From: Procambarus clarkii
Taxonomy: Eukaryota > Arthropoda > Malacostraca > Decapoda > Cambaridae
DNA length: 64,000 bases
Reading direction: 5' to 3'
NCBI RefSeq assembly: GCF_040958095.1
Contig: NC_091181.1
Span: 27,368,904-27,432,903, forward strand
Every line of letters begins with the position of its first letter. The stretch's first letter is position 1. The position numbers and the translations under genes are program-made. This document shows, piece after piece, positions 1 to 11,400 of this stretch. The notes below the pieces were generated by a model. That model ran no database searches and was not told the DNA's origin. It saw only the letters and a program-made list of their open reading frames with translations.

Positions 1-75
1 ATGACAGTGTACTTTGAAGACAAGACGCCACGAGCGTAGCTCATCTTGTAATTACATTTGGGCAATTACACACAC
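1..75 (+). repeat. LINE 3' end fragment
   Basis: This is the last ~75 bases of a non-LTR retrotransposon: the end of its ORF, CCACGAGCGTAGCTC, then a short tail GGGCAATTACACAC. The same end occurs at 590-637 and, reversed, at 44908-44950 beside the intact reverse transcriptase. The 5' part lies outside the window or was lost. Confidence 0.7.
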
Positions 76-640
76 TTTCTGAAGCTTTCTAACTTCAGAA
101 TTGCTTTTAAATACATGGATGGCGATATACTAAAGAAATTGTTCACGACTTTTGTTAGGCCAAAGCTAGGAATATGCAGCGGTTGTGTGGTGCCCATATC
201 TTAAGTAGCACATCAACAAACTGGGAAAAGGTGCAAAGACACGCTACTAAGTGGCTCCCAGAACTGAAGGGCAAGAGCTACGAGGAGAGGTTAGAGGCAT
301 TAAATATGTCAAAACTAGAAGACAAGAAAAAGAGGTAATATGATCACTACATACAAAATAGTAACAGGAATTGATAAAATCGATAAGGAAGATTTCCAGA
401 GACCTGGAACTTTAAGAACAAGAGGTCATAGATTTAAACTAGCTAAACACAGATGCCGAAGAAATAAGAAAATTCACTTTCGCAAACAGAGTGGTAGACG
501 GTTGGAACAAGTTAGGCGAGGTGGTGGTGGAGGCCAAGACCGTCAGTAGTTTCAAAGTGTTATATGACAGTGCTGGGAAGACGGGACACCACGAGCGTAG
601 CTCTCATTCTGTAACTACACTTAGGTAATTACACACGATG
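76..640 (+). pseudogene. Decayed LINE reverse transcriptase, C-terminal part
   Basis: The broken frames read NFRIAFKYMDGDILKKLF, TFVRPKL, then ITTYKIVTGIDKID..EDF, RTRGHRFKLAKHRCRR. These are nearly identical to residues ~352-510 of the 519-codon RT at 44935-46494. Frameshifts and stops (for example near 175 and 335) break it. It ends with the same tail as the fragment at 1-75, so two 3' ends of one family lie in tandem. Confidence 0.85.
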
Positions 641-1275
641 CGCGTGTACATTTTGTGGGTTGGGTGCTGGTAGATAATTCCTCTTTAAATTGTGTTTTGC
701 GAGGCTTTTATCCATTGATTACATCGAGGCGACAGGCAAAGCTGGTTGGAGGGGGGGGGGAGGTATGTGTGCAACCGAGGCCGCTGGTGGGTGGGGGGAG
801 GGGGGCCTATGCTGGGGAAGGGGACGCTTGCAAAGATAGAAACTCAAATTTCCAGGTAGATTGACCATTGCCTTTGTAATGCCCCTCAACTGGCCTGAGT
901 GCTAAACTACCCAACCTGATTTCAGTAGGTGAGGTAGAGTTCACGACGTTGAAGGTGGGTAAACAACCCGTTCTCTTTATAGCAAGTCGCATAACCCGTT
1001 TTCTGTCCGTGGGTCCTGATTGGTTAGGAAAGGGCACTTTAATATGACAGTTTCTTCATGTTGGGAACGCTCGAGAGAACGGGCTGCTAAATCCATGGCA
1101 ACTACAATTTTGTACTTTTTAGGTACTTTTAACATGACGCCGCCACCCTGTCTAATTCTGGACAACTTATAGAGACCCATATTTTTTACAACTTTCTGAC
1201 CCAGCTTTGTATTCTCTCAGCCTCCCCTCTTCTTAAGATAGTTAAGGCCTTGCTGGTGAACCTCTATAGTGCCCT

Positions 1276-1340
1276 TACGGGCTCACCATAGCCCGTGCTA
1301 CATAAAAATTTTAGTTCTGAGTAGCCAAATCTAAAACATG
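1276..1340 (+). repeat. SINE tail with two tandem hairpins, copy A
   Basis: ACGGGCT-CACCAT-AGCCCGT forms a 7-bp stem, followed by GCTAC...GTAGC and AATCTAAAACA. It is the most diverged of five copies; the inner part of the second stem has decayed. Confidence 0.75.
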
Positions 1341-1364
1341 ATAGTGCCTTCTGAAATACTTCAG

Positions 1365-2010
1365 TGCTACCGCTCTCATGGCGTGTAAGGGGGTGCAAAA
1401 ATTAACCACTACTGGTGGCGACAAAAAACAAATGAAGCCTCTGCAAAAGTCATCTTCCTATTTTTTTTTCGAAATCATTGTTAGAACTGTTCTGTTTAAC
1501 AAAATATAGTTTGATAAAAACAAAATGCCAAACAAATCTACGGTTTCCGATAGCCGTAATTCACTACCAAACTCTGGCGCCGGACGAGTCTTTACTTTTG
1601 ATACCTCTTAACCTATATTAGTAAATAAGCATCTGCGAGCTCGTTAACTGTTGTAGGGTTCCATCTTGGGGAAAGTAAAACTGCCAAAGATTAATACTAC
1701 AATCTAAATGTAAACATGACAAGAGCTAATCTCGAGACAACGGAAATACCGAAACTGGAAGATATTAATTCAAACCACTTTCAAACTTTCAATGTAATTC
1801 ACACGCTCAACAAATTACAATGTAGGACAACAGTTTATAGATATACAAGAATACTTACTAAGGGACGTCAAGGTCAACAAAATGTAAATTCCCTCTCGCA
1901 TTGGACTGTTAATGTGATCACCTCCGCCGAGGTCTGATCACCACCTCTTGTGCCTTGTGTAATCGTTTTGTGCTACCGCTCACAGGAGGAGTATGGGGTG
2001 CACAAACTAG
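1365..2010 (+). repeat. SINE-like fragments (GTGCTACCGCTC family)
   Basis: Two pieces are present, at 1365-1412 and 1968-2010. Both start GTGCTACCGCTC and continue with a G-rich GGGGTGCA(C/A)AAA block ending near CCGCC. A reverse copy is at 22566-22622. Their relation to the double-hairpin SINE is unclear. Confidence 0.55.
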
Positions 2011-2935
2011 CCGCCCCAGCAGTAAAAAAAAAAAAAAAAAAAAAAATTATGCTTTTGCCCCTTTCCCCCCCCCCCCCCCCCCCCCCCACATTCCCATCTC
2101 TAGAGTAATTTATCCATGAAATCTCATTACCCAGAAACCGTAATGCAATGTTTAAACAGCAACGGTAAAGTGGGGGGGGGGGGGTCCGTTGACAACCCGT
2201 CACATTTCTGTCCTTGTCCAGGTCACTAAATACGGACTTTGAAGCTACGAATCACACAATTAGCAATCAAACCAGCAATACGAGATGTTCCAGAGCATGG
2301 AGGAAGAGTGGGGGATGTGAGCAATTAGGGCATTAGACCGAGATATGGGGCGGGGGGCCTCCTTCCCCGCCTTGTTCATGGGGGGGGGGGGGGAGTCAAC
2401 GTGCCGGACCCCCTCCCCCCGGTACACACATACACGTACCCATTTATTTTACTTTATAGTCTACTTTATAGCTTCTTTACTTCATGGTTCGTTACTGTTA
2501 ACTTACTAGTTTACTTTTATAGTTTGCTTGTGCCTTTAAGCATGTAATTATTTACTCTAAGTATACTGGTCACCTACTTCATCTTTATGTTCATTAAAGT
2601 CTTGCTTATTAGCTTCGTGAGTGCTAGTTAATGCTTACTTTAATTTACAGCAAACATTTTCCTGACCGCTGTTTCGCGCGACTCCTGAAAAATGTACCGA
2701 AAAAACTAGATATACCATATTTATTTTTTTTTATGAGAAGTTGAATGTGAAATTAAGAGACTCGCGGGTAGACTGATGTAAATAGCATGTCCCACGTGTC
2801 AAGAGCGACATTACAGTGTTGTATTTATTAATAAAATGCAGCACCCTCCTACCACACAATTTAAGAAAAGTGTACCACTTGTGTGCCATGTCTGCACGTT
2901 CATATCTACCGTGGAGACAATTACTTCATACTTAC

Positions 2936-3085
2936 CGTCTTGTGCTTTTCTGAAGGAGAAGCTCCTGCGCCTCGCCAGTTTCTTCCTCCAGGACCTCTCT
3001 GAGCGGCACCAGTGGTTCACTTGCGCGTACGACCACAGTTTCAAGAACAATATTGTGTAGATCACACAAATGACTGTTCGACCCA
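2936..3085 (-). CDS. DGAT1: DGAT1 coding exon 7 (last one in the window)
   Basis: This exon encodes residues 228-277 plus one base: GRTVICVIYTILFLKLWSYAQ, then VNHWCRSERSWRKKLARR and RSFSFRKAQD. The TILFLK.(W/F)SY..VN.WCR core is a DGAT1 hallmark. It ends the fourth helix and begins the basic cytosolic loop. The acceptor is CCTGCAG and the donor GTAAGTAT. No confident next exon is visible between here and base 1. Confidence 0.93.
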
Positions 3086-3190
3086 CTGCAGGAATATATG
3101 CAAGATATTATACAACATTATACAACAAAAACTCAAAACAAAATTAAACAATTGTCAAAAATTACCGAAACTAGCAAGAAATGTACTTAC

Positions 3191-3299
3191 AGAGGCTAAA
3201 CATGTGGGTCCAGATACCAAGGATGACTACTGGTATGAGGAGAAGAATTCCCAAATGCGCTCCATGTACATATATTTCATTATTACCCCGGATTTTGTC
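3191..3299 (-). CDS. DGAT1: DGAT1 coding exon 6
   Basis: This exon encodes residues 192-227 plus one base: a polar loop (DKIRGNNEIYVHG), then a strong membrane helix HLGILLLIPVVILGIW. The position and hydropathy match the third helix of DGAT1, although sequence identity in this stretch is low. The acceptor is ATTCCAG and the donor GTAAGTAC. Leu 228 is split T|TG with exon 7 across a 105-bp intron. Confidence 0.85.
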
Positions 3300-4164
3300 C
3301 TGGAATGAATGTAGAACATTCGTTATCACTATTTTCAGTATATCTGATCCTTCATCACTGATCTACTCCACTATAGCTCGCTCATGACAATGCCGCCTCG
3401 AGACTAAATATTGTCTGGTGTTAACTACTTAGTAAATTCTTCCTCTGTCATCCATCACCACATCTAAGCCATTCTAATGCGTGTCTCGTCTTCTCCGGCT
3501 ATAATGTATCTGCCGCCTCCAGAATTACCAGCATACAACCAGATAATAGAATAATGGAAGGCAAGACAACAAAACTACACTAGAGGTCAAAGCATGTGTA
3601 GAAGATTAAGCATAACTTACGGTTATATTAGGAGGGATTAGACAAAACGCAAGAACCATTACTAGAACCTAAGCCAAGATAAAATTGTGTGATAACAAGG
3701 TGTACACCTTGTGTACACAAACCATTTTCTCCCATTTGAGTTGGTGTAGTTAAAGATTAAGGGTGCCGGGGGGGACACTGGACAAGTGAAAGGACTCGCT
3801 GCCTCCAGTTTACCAAGCTTACCGATTGGCGTTTGTCAGTTAATCACCTATTCAAAAAGGTCCCAAGGACCAAGGGCAAGTGTAGTAATTATATAAGGGT
3901 AATATAGTTGCTATACAATTCTCAAGTTCTATTGCAGACACCTAAATGTTCCTATTAATTCCAACACTTATTCCTAAGAATTCCACATTCCAAGAGGCTC
4001 TCCAATAATACCATGTGAACTAATAAGTAATACATGTTCCCAAGATTTCCAGTAATCACTTTGGACAGCAGAAGTAACCAGCAAGATGGTCACCTTGGCA
4101 AGTCAGGTGCAGCGGGCATTATAAACAGTCATGAATGTAGAATCGGCAACACAGGCACCACCCC

Positions 4165-4244
4165 TGTGCCAGGTAAGTCCACTACGGGCTCACCATAGCC
4201 CGTGCTACTTTGAACTTGTTCCGAGTAGCTGAATCTATAACAAC
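4165..4244 (+). repeat. SINE tail with two tandem hairpins, copy B
   Basis: Reads CCAGGTAAGTCCACT, then ACGGGCT/AGCCCGT hairpin, then GCTACTTTGAAC...GTTCCGAGTAGC hairpin, then AATCTATAACAAC. The leading CAGGTAAGT is a perfect consensus 5' splice site on the plus strand, antisense to DGAT1. Confidence 0.8.
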
Positions 4245-4299
4245 GTAGAATCGGCACGATTCACATCACAACCCAGGTGAAGACTGAGTTGCGACAAAG

Positions 4300-5560
4300 A
4301 CGCACAGACCGAAACATTTATGGTACCTGCACCATGTTGCACAGAGTCAAGGTTCGCCTCCTCTCCGGCTGAGATCTTAGAAAAGGTCTCAACCATCGGA
4401 AATGTCTCACCGGCTGACATCCTGGAGACCAGAGAAGGTGTTCGCCTTCTCCTCTCCAGCGACAACGACTTGCAGAAGCTATTCGCCGCCGCCACCACCC
4501 CCCCCCCCCCCCGACCACCCTGCTAGACGCCGCCCTCACCCCCACTCCTCCACGACGCTACCTGGCGGACAGGACTGTTTGCCAGACATCAGCACAAGGA
4601 TCTCCGACCGCAGCGACGACGACATCCTCGCCAGCATCAGTTCCCTGAACCCGACGCTGACCGTGGTAGTGGCCAAGACCAGGACCAACAACACCCGCAG
4701 ACCCACACAAAGTGACCTTCAGCACGGTCATCGCAGCGACCCACGCCAAAGAACAATGCCTTAAATGGGCCGGAATTAAGATTCCACCTGCCCACGTGAC
4801 CAAGGCACGATACACAGAGCTCCGCAAGTGCTTTAAGTGCTACCGGCACTCCCACTACACCAGTAAGTGCACCGAGCAAGTGCAGAAATGCAGTATCTGT
4901 GCCCAGGAGCATCACTACACAGCCTGCACATCCTCCCACCGACGCTGCCTACTCTGGAATGGCCCGCACACTGCAGTTTCACCCGACTGTCTCCACCGGC
5001 AGGAGGAGGGGGAGAAAATAAAAAACGGCACGCACCACCTCAACTCTGCTAGCCAACCCGCCTACGTCCGCTTTTCCGGCCTTGCCCGAGAACACTGGGG
5101 AAGCTGCTGCTACTTCACCACTACTTGGTCCCTCACCTTCGAGCTCACCTCCGCAGCTCTCGCAACTACGACCCAAGCCTGCAGTTACCACCACCAACAC
5201 CCTCCTACCGGTACTTCTACACCTCGCCGACAAATTGGCGAGCAACGACGTCAACCTATACGTCCACACCAACAGGCTGCTCACCGCAAATAAGCTTCCG
5301 ACGGTGACGATACCAGGCGACCTTCTCCCAGCTCTTCTACCTACGGCCGGTACGGCGTCCGACCCCGCAACAGGAGAGACAACCAGTCCGGTAACAGGGA
5401 CGCTCAAGCGCTTTGTTCTAAGCCTCGCAAGCATCCTCATCTCAACTAACACGTCATTACATTTCCAATATCCGACTGCAGTAACCAAGACAAATACACA
5501 AAAAACCACTACACTCCGAATCCTGTCACTAAATCGTATACGTTACAATAAAAAATAAGG
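4300..5560 (+). pseudogene. LINE ORF1 (zinc-knuckle gag) with start of ORF2, truncated
   Basis: This is a non-LTR retrotransposon nucleic-acid-binding protein. The frame from 4712 carries three zinc knuckles: CFKCYRHSHYTSKC (CX2CX4HX4C), CSICAQEHHYTAC, and CLLWNGPHTAVSPDC. In the third, the second Cys has become Trp. Three knuckles ending in GPHTAVSPDC are typical of Jockey/I-type ORF1. A Pro/Thr-rich region follows in another frame (5082-5558) and ends TTTLRILSLNRIR..K, which looks like the first residues of the ORF2 endonuclease. Frame changes near 4510, 4710 and 5080 show it is broken. The reverse transcriptase is absent. Confidence 0.8.
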
Positions 5561-6001
5561 AAATTGCGTGGCAAATATCTCCAGGACAATGCATCATGAA
5601 CTATAGACCTATCTGCTTAACATTACATCTGCCAGCTTCCAGAGAATACAGAGGAGCAAGAGTTTAACAGGCAAAATATTGGAATTGATAATTGCACTTG
5701 CTGCATTAAATAGAGTTGTTCAAAATGAGATGGAATACAACTGTTGCAGTGAGAGCTCTTGCTTGCTGCCACGGAGCATGGGACACGGAGGGAGGCGAGT
5801 GATGGTGGGAAGGGGGGGGGGGGATTATTTGCAGTGTGAGGAGGGGGGGGGACAGACATTTAAGTAGAAGCTATGAGTGTTAATGGCTTTGCAAGAATGT
5901 AGCACCACCACCAATGTTATATACTCTCACAACCCAATGTACTTATATATAATAAATAAGCAAGGCCTATATATATGGATATGGACAGTTGATGCTCTTA
6001 C

Positions 6002-6054
6002 TCTAGCCAGGAGGTGCTCCAGGTAGAAGGCGATCAGCACGTGAACGTTGGCAC
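6002..6054 (-). CDS. DGAT1: DGAT1 coding exon 5 (53 nt)
   Basis: This small exon encodes residues 174-191, GANVHVLIAFYLEHLLAR, the second membrane helix. It aligns to the AANVF...F..EK stretch of vertebrate DGAT1. It is bounded by GGACAG and GTAAGAGC. It is too short for a naive gene finder and was found by reading the frame demanded by exon 4. It leaves phase 0, which exon 6 requires. Confidence 0.88.
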
Positions 6055-6466
6055 CTGTCCAAGTAAACAATATAATGTAATGGTGTATATTAACCACGCT
6101 GTGCTAGATTACATCTTATAATCAAATTTAAGAACTTTAATCAGTATACATTAAGAAACCAAACATGGTTCTAGCAGTTATTCAACAAACTAATCGACTC
6201 CATTTTTTATCTTTTCAAAAGGATTTTTTTTTTTAGGTTTATAACATTGCGTGTTCATTGTAATATGGTTTTGCGTGTAAAATAATTACTGAAGACCAAA
6301 GGTGAAAGCCATTTAACTGATGAATGTCATGGCAGCCAAGTGCATTCTGAGGATGGGTAAATCATTAAAAAGAAAACTGCCAAATCCCTGTACAAGTAAT
6401 AGATGTATGTAGAGGAAAGTGTGGCGGGGGCGGGCTGGCGGCGGCCCAGGAGAGGGTGACACTTAC

Positions 6467-6561
6467 CCAGGAGGAAGAGCGGCGTGTGGAAGTAGTTGTC
6501 CATCTCGTGCTCGTGTTTGAACCACAGCAACCACGACACCGGGTTGATGCGGACACCATAT
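6467..6561 (-). CDS. DGAT1: DGAT1 coding exon 4
   Basis: This exon encodes residues 142-174: YGVRINPVSWLLWFKHEHEM, then DNYFHTPLFLLG. It corresponds to the loop after TM1 and the start of TM2 in animal DGAT1. The acceptor is GTGGCAG and the donor GTAAGTGT. The final Gly codon is split G|GT with exon 5. The surrounding 6.4 kb region is unusually GC-rich. Confidence 0.92.
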
Positions 6562-6790
6562 CTGCCACCCACCAAATGGTTTTAAGATTAATTTGACTAC
6601 TAAGCACTAACAGACCTAGTTGGTGAATAATGTTGCGCTCAGAGAAGAACTAGAGTTGAATTTAATACTTTTACAAGCAAGATATAAAGTCGGGGGGGGG
6701 GGCACGGTGTGGCTGTAGCAATGCAGGAGAGGAGAGGAGAGGAGAGGGGATGGCTGGCCATATTTAAACTACTTTGATTTTGTCCAGTGT

Positions 6791-6865
6791 CCATTACGGG
6801 CTCACCGTAGCCCGTGCTACATGGACACTTCGTCCTGAGTAGCTAAATCTTTAACAACAACAACA
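6791..6865 (+). repeat. SINE tail with two tandem hairpins, copy C
   Basis: The first hairpin is ACGGGCT-CACCGT-AGCCCGT. The second is GCTAC..GGAC-ACTTC-GTCC..GTAGC, then a tail TTTAACAACAACAAC. The inner stem is GGAC/GTCC, against GGAAC/GTTCC in copies D and E, so pairing is kept although both sides differ. Confidence 0.8.
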
Positions 6866-7288
6866 TTGTCCAGTGATCGTTCCTGGATGGCCGTGGCTAC
6901 TGTGCGCCCTCCCCTGGTACAGAGATCCCCGAGTCTTACACCTGTAATGATTTGACTGATAAATGTAGCTTCTAAATCTGTAGATTATACAGAGTAGCAT
7001 TAGTGATTATATAATATGCTACCAGGACGACTTTGGTAAATAACATTGTAAATGTGTAAACTATCAGTAAACATTTATGAACAGTTTTTAATTTCTCGAC
7101 TTTGTGCGCCTTCTAATTATACGGGCGGTAGTTTATTGACCTCTGAGCAATACAATACCCACCAAATAAGTCTTCTTTGGAGTTTAATCTACAACTTAAG
7201 CCTCAAACATTTGGCATTTTAAAGTAAATTTTGACAAACCGATTCATTAAATACATTATATTCTATTTATAGTATAAATTGGTCTCAC

Positions 7289-7417
7289 TTCAAAACGTTT
7301 TCTAGGAAGAGACGAATGCCGCCCAGCAAGAGGATGAGCCCGCCCCAGTTGACGAAGCCCTCGTAGCGGGTGAACCCCGACGACCACGAGAATAGTGAAT
7401 CCCTTGGCTTGTGGATC
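7289..7417 (-). CDS. DGAT1: DGAT1 coding exon 3 (first conserved block and TM1)
   Basis: This exon encodes residues 99-142. It carries the most diagnostic part of the gene: HKPRDSLFSWSSGFTRYEG, then a membrane helix NWGGLILLLGGIRLFLENVL. These align without gaps to the animal DGAT1 block RDSLFS...GF..Y.G..NW and RLFLENLIKYG. The acceptor is TTCTACAG and the donor GTGAGACC; the last codon (Lys) is split AA|A with exon 4. Confidence 0.95.
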
Positions 7418-8935
7418 CTGTAGAAGCAACACTTTTTACAAAGGTAAATATTTTTGTATACAATAATTAACAATGTTGAAGCCTATCCTAAAATAGATTA
7501 TCAAAATATTTCAAAGTTCTTGAAACTGTACCTTCGAATTTAGTGCCCGCGTTAATGAACTTAGAATATCAAAATGAACAGTTTACAATTTGAGTGTGGA
7601 GGACAACTTTTTACAGTAGTACGAAATTTGTCTGCAAGGCCGTGTGAAAGCACCTGTGCTCTACTAGTCACACCAGGAGAGTAGGGGGCGCGCATATCAG
7701 CCAGCGCTGGGGGGAGGGGGGGACCACCTCTGAACTATGGTGCAGCCTGGAAGACTCTAGTAGTAAGGGATGTATGACCGCAACTTGGAATTGGGATACT
7801 CTCGCGCTTCACCCCAGGAAGTGTTTAACGTAATGGTGTAAAGAAATGGAAAAGGTTAAAAATGTTGCCCCTGACCAGGTGGTGAACATGCCTCTAGTTA
7901 TTATACACCGCCGCCACCTGGATAGCATCTACAGCACTGATACTCGCATAACGCTACGAATATGAATTAGAGAAAGTCTAGCTTTTAGTAGAAGTGTTCT
8001 CTCAACCCGGTGGGAGAATATTAGTGCTGAGCCTGCAGCCTGTTAGCAGTGAACTTCGTTGTGCGTTACAGCTCAGCAAGACTGCGTCCTCTCAACTGTC
8101 TTCTTGCGTTTCCAAGTCATAACCGTCACACAAACATTGCCACTTCCTACTGACGTAGTGGTAAGAGTTCAATGTACTTCACTCTTGTCTCAGTTTGTTG
8201 ACATAGAATACATCTCATGCCTTTTCAGAACAGAGAAGCTACAAGAGTTAACATTGATTAATTGTGCATGCATTGATGCAAGGTTTGTGAGTGGCTTCCA
8301 CATATTCCATCAATTGCAGTGTCAACGTATTATTTGGCCAAGTGTTAATCAAGATCACTTGTTTGTTCACTGCTGAACAAGTTCATCTGTGAACATTTTT
8401 TCCTCAACACAACGTTATGCCTAATTACCGTTTCACTGTAGGGTAAATAAACCCATTAATTACCGTGACACCAAAAGAATGTTTTAATTATTTTCGCATT
8501 TTATTTAACTCTGGTGTTATTAGTTACATCCAATAAATTTATGCCAAACCCGTCACCAAGCGAATCCAGATGCAAGGTTGATTCTGGAGGAAACCCAGAG
8601 CCAACCAAGGGGGTAATGTTCAATTAGCCTGTTGGAACACTCGGGATCAGTCTTGCATAAAGAGCAAATATGCTTTTTGCCCAAGATGGAACTTTATAGC
8701 ATATTTAGAAGTTGTCTGAACTAAGTACTATTTTGCATAATCGTTCCCGATAAAAAGAGCACTTTGTAATATGCTAAAATTTCTTAAACGAAAAAAACTC
8801 TAGAATGTACTAAATGCAATTTCTACCATTCCATTCAATATGTAATTGTAGTCATTCTTTTTATCTACATCAGTTAAATTTCATGCTTTTGATCTCAATT
8901 ATTTGTCTTTTTGTCTAACATCTTGCCCGAAACGC

Positions 8936-9010
8936 TGTCAGTCAAAGTGGCTTCAGGCATAGTATATAGCTCCATCTAGAAATCCAACATTCTGTTTTAA
9001 ACTAATTTTG
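8936..9010 (+). repeat. CCCGAAACGCT repeat tail
   Basis: Reads GCCCGAAACGCTGTCAGTCA, then GTGGCTTCAGGCATAGTATA. It is a diverged member of the 3' tail family also at 5890, 13108, 32050, 35184, 36957 and 43326. Confidence 0.6.
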
Positions 9011-9299
9011 TATGCATGTATTTTCCCCTAAGATTTAATAATTATTATTACTATTATTATATTATTCGTCACGTTTTAAGCACTTTCGACAATCCTCGAC
9101 AAGAAAGATGTCCCAGGACATTTGGAGAGATTCAGCCCTCACGACGTCAACCATGTGCTTAGGGAGTAGAATTCTCTGAACCGACTGCGCGTAAACAACC
9201 AGTTAAACTACCGAAGTGATCAACCATAAGATGCAAAAACCACAGTAATAAATTTGATCCCCAGAAGCTAAAAATCAACCCAGTAACCAAAATCTATTC

Positions 9300-9420
9300 A
9301 ATCCCGACCACCAATTGCATCATTTCTATTCCTGGGCAGGGCGAAACGTCTGGCATGTTTGTCATCTGATGCCCCAGTTTACCTGTTAAGGTAAAGTGAC
9401 AAATCCTATTAAGAAAACGG
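9300..9420 (+). repeat. SINE body fragment
   Basis: Contains GGCATGTTTGTCATCTGATG, then CCCCAGTTTACCTG. This is the body sequence after the tRNA-like head in the SINEs at 34.1, 38.3, 41.0 and 55.2 kb. No intact head was recognised. Confidence 0.5.
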
Positions 9421-10559
9421 GCTTTGTCCCCGACAACGGTAAACCAAATAGGAACGCAGCAGCAGCGCCCCAAGTTGATAACTGGGTAAAAGTAGTAGTC
9501 AGGTGTGTGGATCATGCGCCACCGCCGTCCGCTCCACACCTGTCCAAAGTTCACCATACCATCTGTGTCATGCCACTATCTTGTCCCAGAGAAGGAAGAT
9601 TAGCCCACTGCTCTGATTAGTACAATCTCCTGCTGCTGCTGCTGCCTTTACCTACTTGAAAACTAACCTGCCACACAGGATCCACTTTCATGTTTAACTT
9701 TCTCGTGGTTCCATTCAAGTAATTTCAGTTTATATAGTCATAATTATACGAGCTTAAAGTCTAAAGTACAAAAGGCGCTTTAATATATTTAATCTTTACT
9801 TAGAAGAATAAAAGCTACATTTGTGCGCTATATAATCAAACTTCATGATCAACACTTCGCCAACCATCCCATAAACACATACTGAACACATTGTTCAACT
9901 ACAACACACATGTACGCATCGGAAGACCTGCGTACACTACAGTTCCTGATTACCCGTGGGGCCCCCGCCCCATCTCGCTCATGGCCTCGACGAGTACAGG
10001 AAGGCGACTTGTCAATGGTCTTCCCCCCCCCCACCCCACCCCGAATCCCTTCCATTTGTCGCCTCATGATTTTACCTTGCTAAATTTTGGAATTCCAGCA
10101 GAGTTTTGCCAGTTACAGCTTTATTTGGTAGGCGGTTCCATGGGTTTATAACCCTGTGGGTGGAAACACATTTCTTGTTTTTAGCCACACAATGTGGCTT
10201 TTTGTGCTTGAAACCGTTGCTACATTGTGTTACATTGAGTTTCATGCCATTCTTTTTGAAGAAATTGCCCGGAATCAACATCCTCCAAATTGTTCAATAT
10301 TTAAAGTTTTGACGATATCAGGCCTGTCATGCCTGATTTGCGGCGCTGTTAGCCCTGTGGCCCTCAACCGTTTCTGGTATGAAATTCGACTTTGCTCTGT
10401 TTTTTTTTTTATTTTTTTTTGTCGGGCGATGAACTTCTTCGAAGGAGATTCGTCTTTCTGAAAACGAGGGCTCCATGGTTAGATACAATAGTCCCAATAG
10501 GGACCAATAGGGACCAGATTTATATATAAAAAAAAAAGTTTCAGGTGGAAGGTATAGTT

Positions 10560-11160
10560 TATTTGCCTTTTACGACTTTTGGATTGTATTCCATCCACAC
10601 CGAGCTTTTGAATCTTTTAGTTTGTTAGTGTTCTTCCTGATTATGTCGCACGTTACGGGTATATCTCTTAATTCGTTCTCTTCACCTCCTTCCAAAACAT
10701 TTGTGGGGGTAATGGATGTCATCCGATCTTTCTAGTGTGAACACCTCTAAAGTTATCATTCAACGCGTTTGCCACCATTTTGTCGTCCATTATAACTGGG
10801 CTAGTATCATTTTTTCAAGAGTTCTACCGAATCCTTTTAATGTTTTTACTCGTTTTATGTAGGCAGAGAAGAACTTCGGATCTTTCTTTAGGTTTGGCAG
10901 AGTTTTCTTAAGTTACTTTTAACTGATCCCATTTCCTGGGGGTCTGAATTTAAGGCCCTTCTATATATCACTATTTTGTTCTTTGTGGGTTGACACCTGC
11001 TTCAGAGGTTGTGCCTTTTTTGTCATCATCCACGTAGTTCTCTCCTTTTTCTTCCCCTATGATGCTACCAGGTCGTGATCACCCATTAACTCCTGCCAAG
11101 TATTTTACAATTCTTCTCACATTCTTTGATAGTCTCCTCGAGCATAGTCGAGACCTTAAG
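10560..11160 (-). pseudogene. Decayed LINE, linker upstream of the RT core
   Basis: The broken minus-strand frames read as the typical stretch between endonuclease and reverse transcriptase: KNSAKPKERSEV, then LLCLHKTSKNIKRIR, and a NGGKRVE-like part. This resembles the FYxYVRSK...IGPL segment of CR1/Jockey-type LINEs. There are many stops. The call rests on pattern, so confidence is modest. Confidence 0.45.
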
Positions 11161-11224
11161 TGTACGAGGGGAAGTGAGGTAATTATCAGGAGAAAGAACC
11201 AAAACTATATAGCACCTTAATGAA

Positions 11225-11400
11225 TTATGAGGATAAGGATTAGGGATAAAACAGGAAACGAATGGTGCCCAACTCTTTGGACGGTGGGGGATTGAACGCC
11301 GACCTGCAAGAAGCTACACAGTCGCTCTACCGTCCAGTGCAAGTGGTTGGGCACCATTCCTTTCCTCCGTCCTATCCTTAATATTTGTCCTCATATACCT
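11225..11400 (-). repeat. tRNA-derived SINE (family 3), rearranged copy
   Basis: It contains GGATTGAACGCCGACCTGCA, GTCGCTCTACCGTCCA and CAAGTGGTTGGGCACCATTC, the parts of the SINE seen at 20994, 29838 and 44757. Here the head is inverted relative to the body, so the copy is rearranged or two insertions are fused. Confidence 0.55.

Larger units (their letters stand above)
645..2935. other. DGAT1 intron 7 (no further exon found)
   Basis: This is non-coding sequence downstream of exon 7. It holds SINE fragments (1276-1340, 1365-1412, 1971-2010), an A-tract and long C-tract at 2023-2087, and G-runs near 750, 2173 and 2379. The rest (1413-1970, 2400-2935) is AT-rich with no recognisable element. 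Confidence 0.6.
3300..6001. other. DGAT1 intron 5
   Basis: This 2.7-kb intron contains a double-hairpin SINE (4165-4244) and a LINE ORF1 remnant (about 4300-5560). At 5890-5965 is a piece of the CCCGAAACGCTATGCG repeat tail (ends AATGTACTTATATATAATAAA). G-runs lie at 5813 and 5844. I see nothing in 3300-4160. Confidence 0.6.
6055..7288. other. DGAT1 introns 4 and 3 (around exon 4)
   Basis: 6055-6466 has no recognisable element. 6562-7288 contains a G-run at 6693, a (GGAGA)n stretch at 6727-6747 and a double-hairpin SINE at 6791-6865; the rest is AT-rich and unrecognised. Confidence 0.55.

Noticed and set aside
2648..2683. Possible tiny DGAT1 exon 8 on the minus strand (TTTTTCAG, 36 nt, GTAAATTA), in phase with exon 7
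   Set aside because: The phase fits, but the encoded VARNSGQENV shows no clear likeness to DGAT1, and such short splice-like patterns are common by chance.
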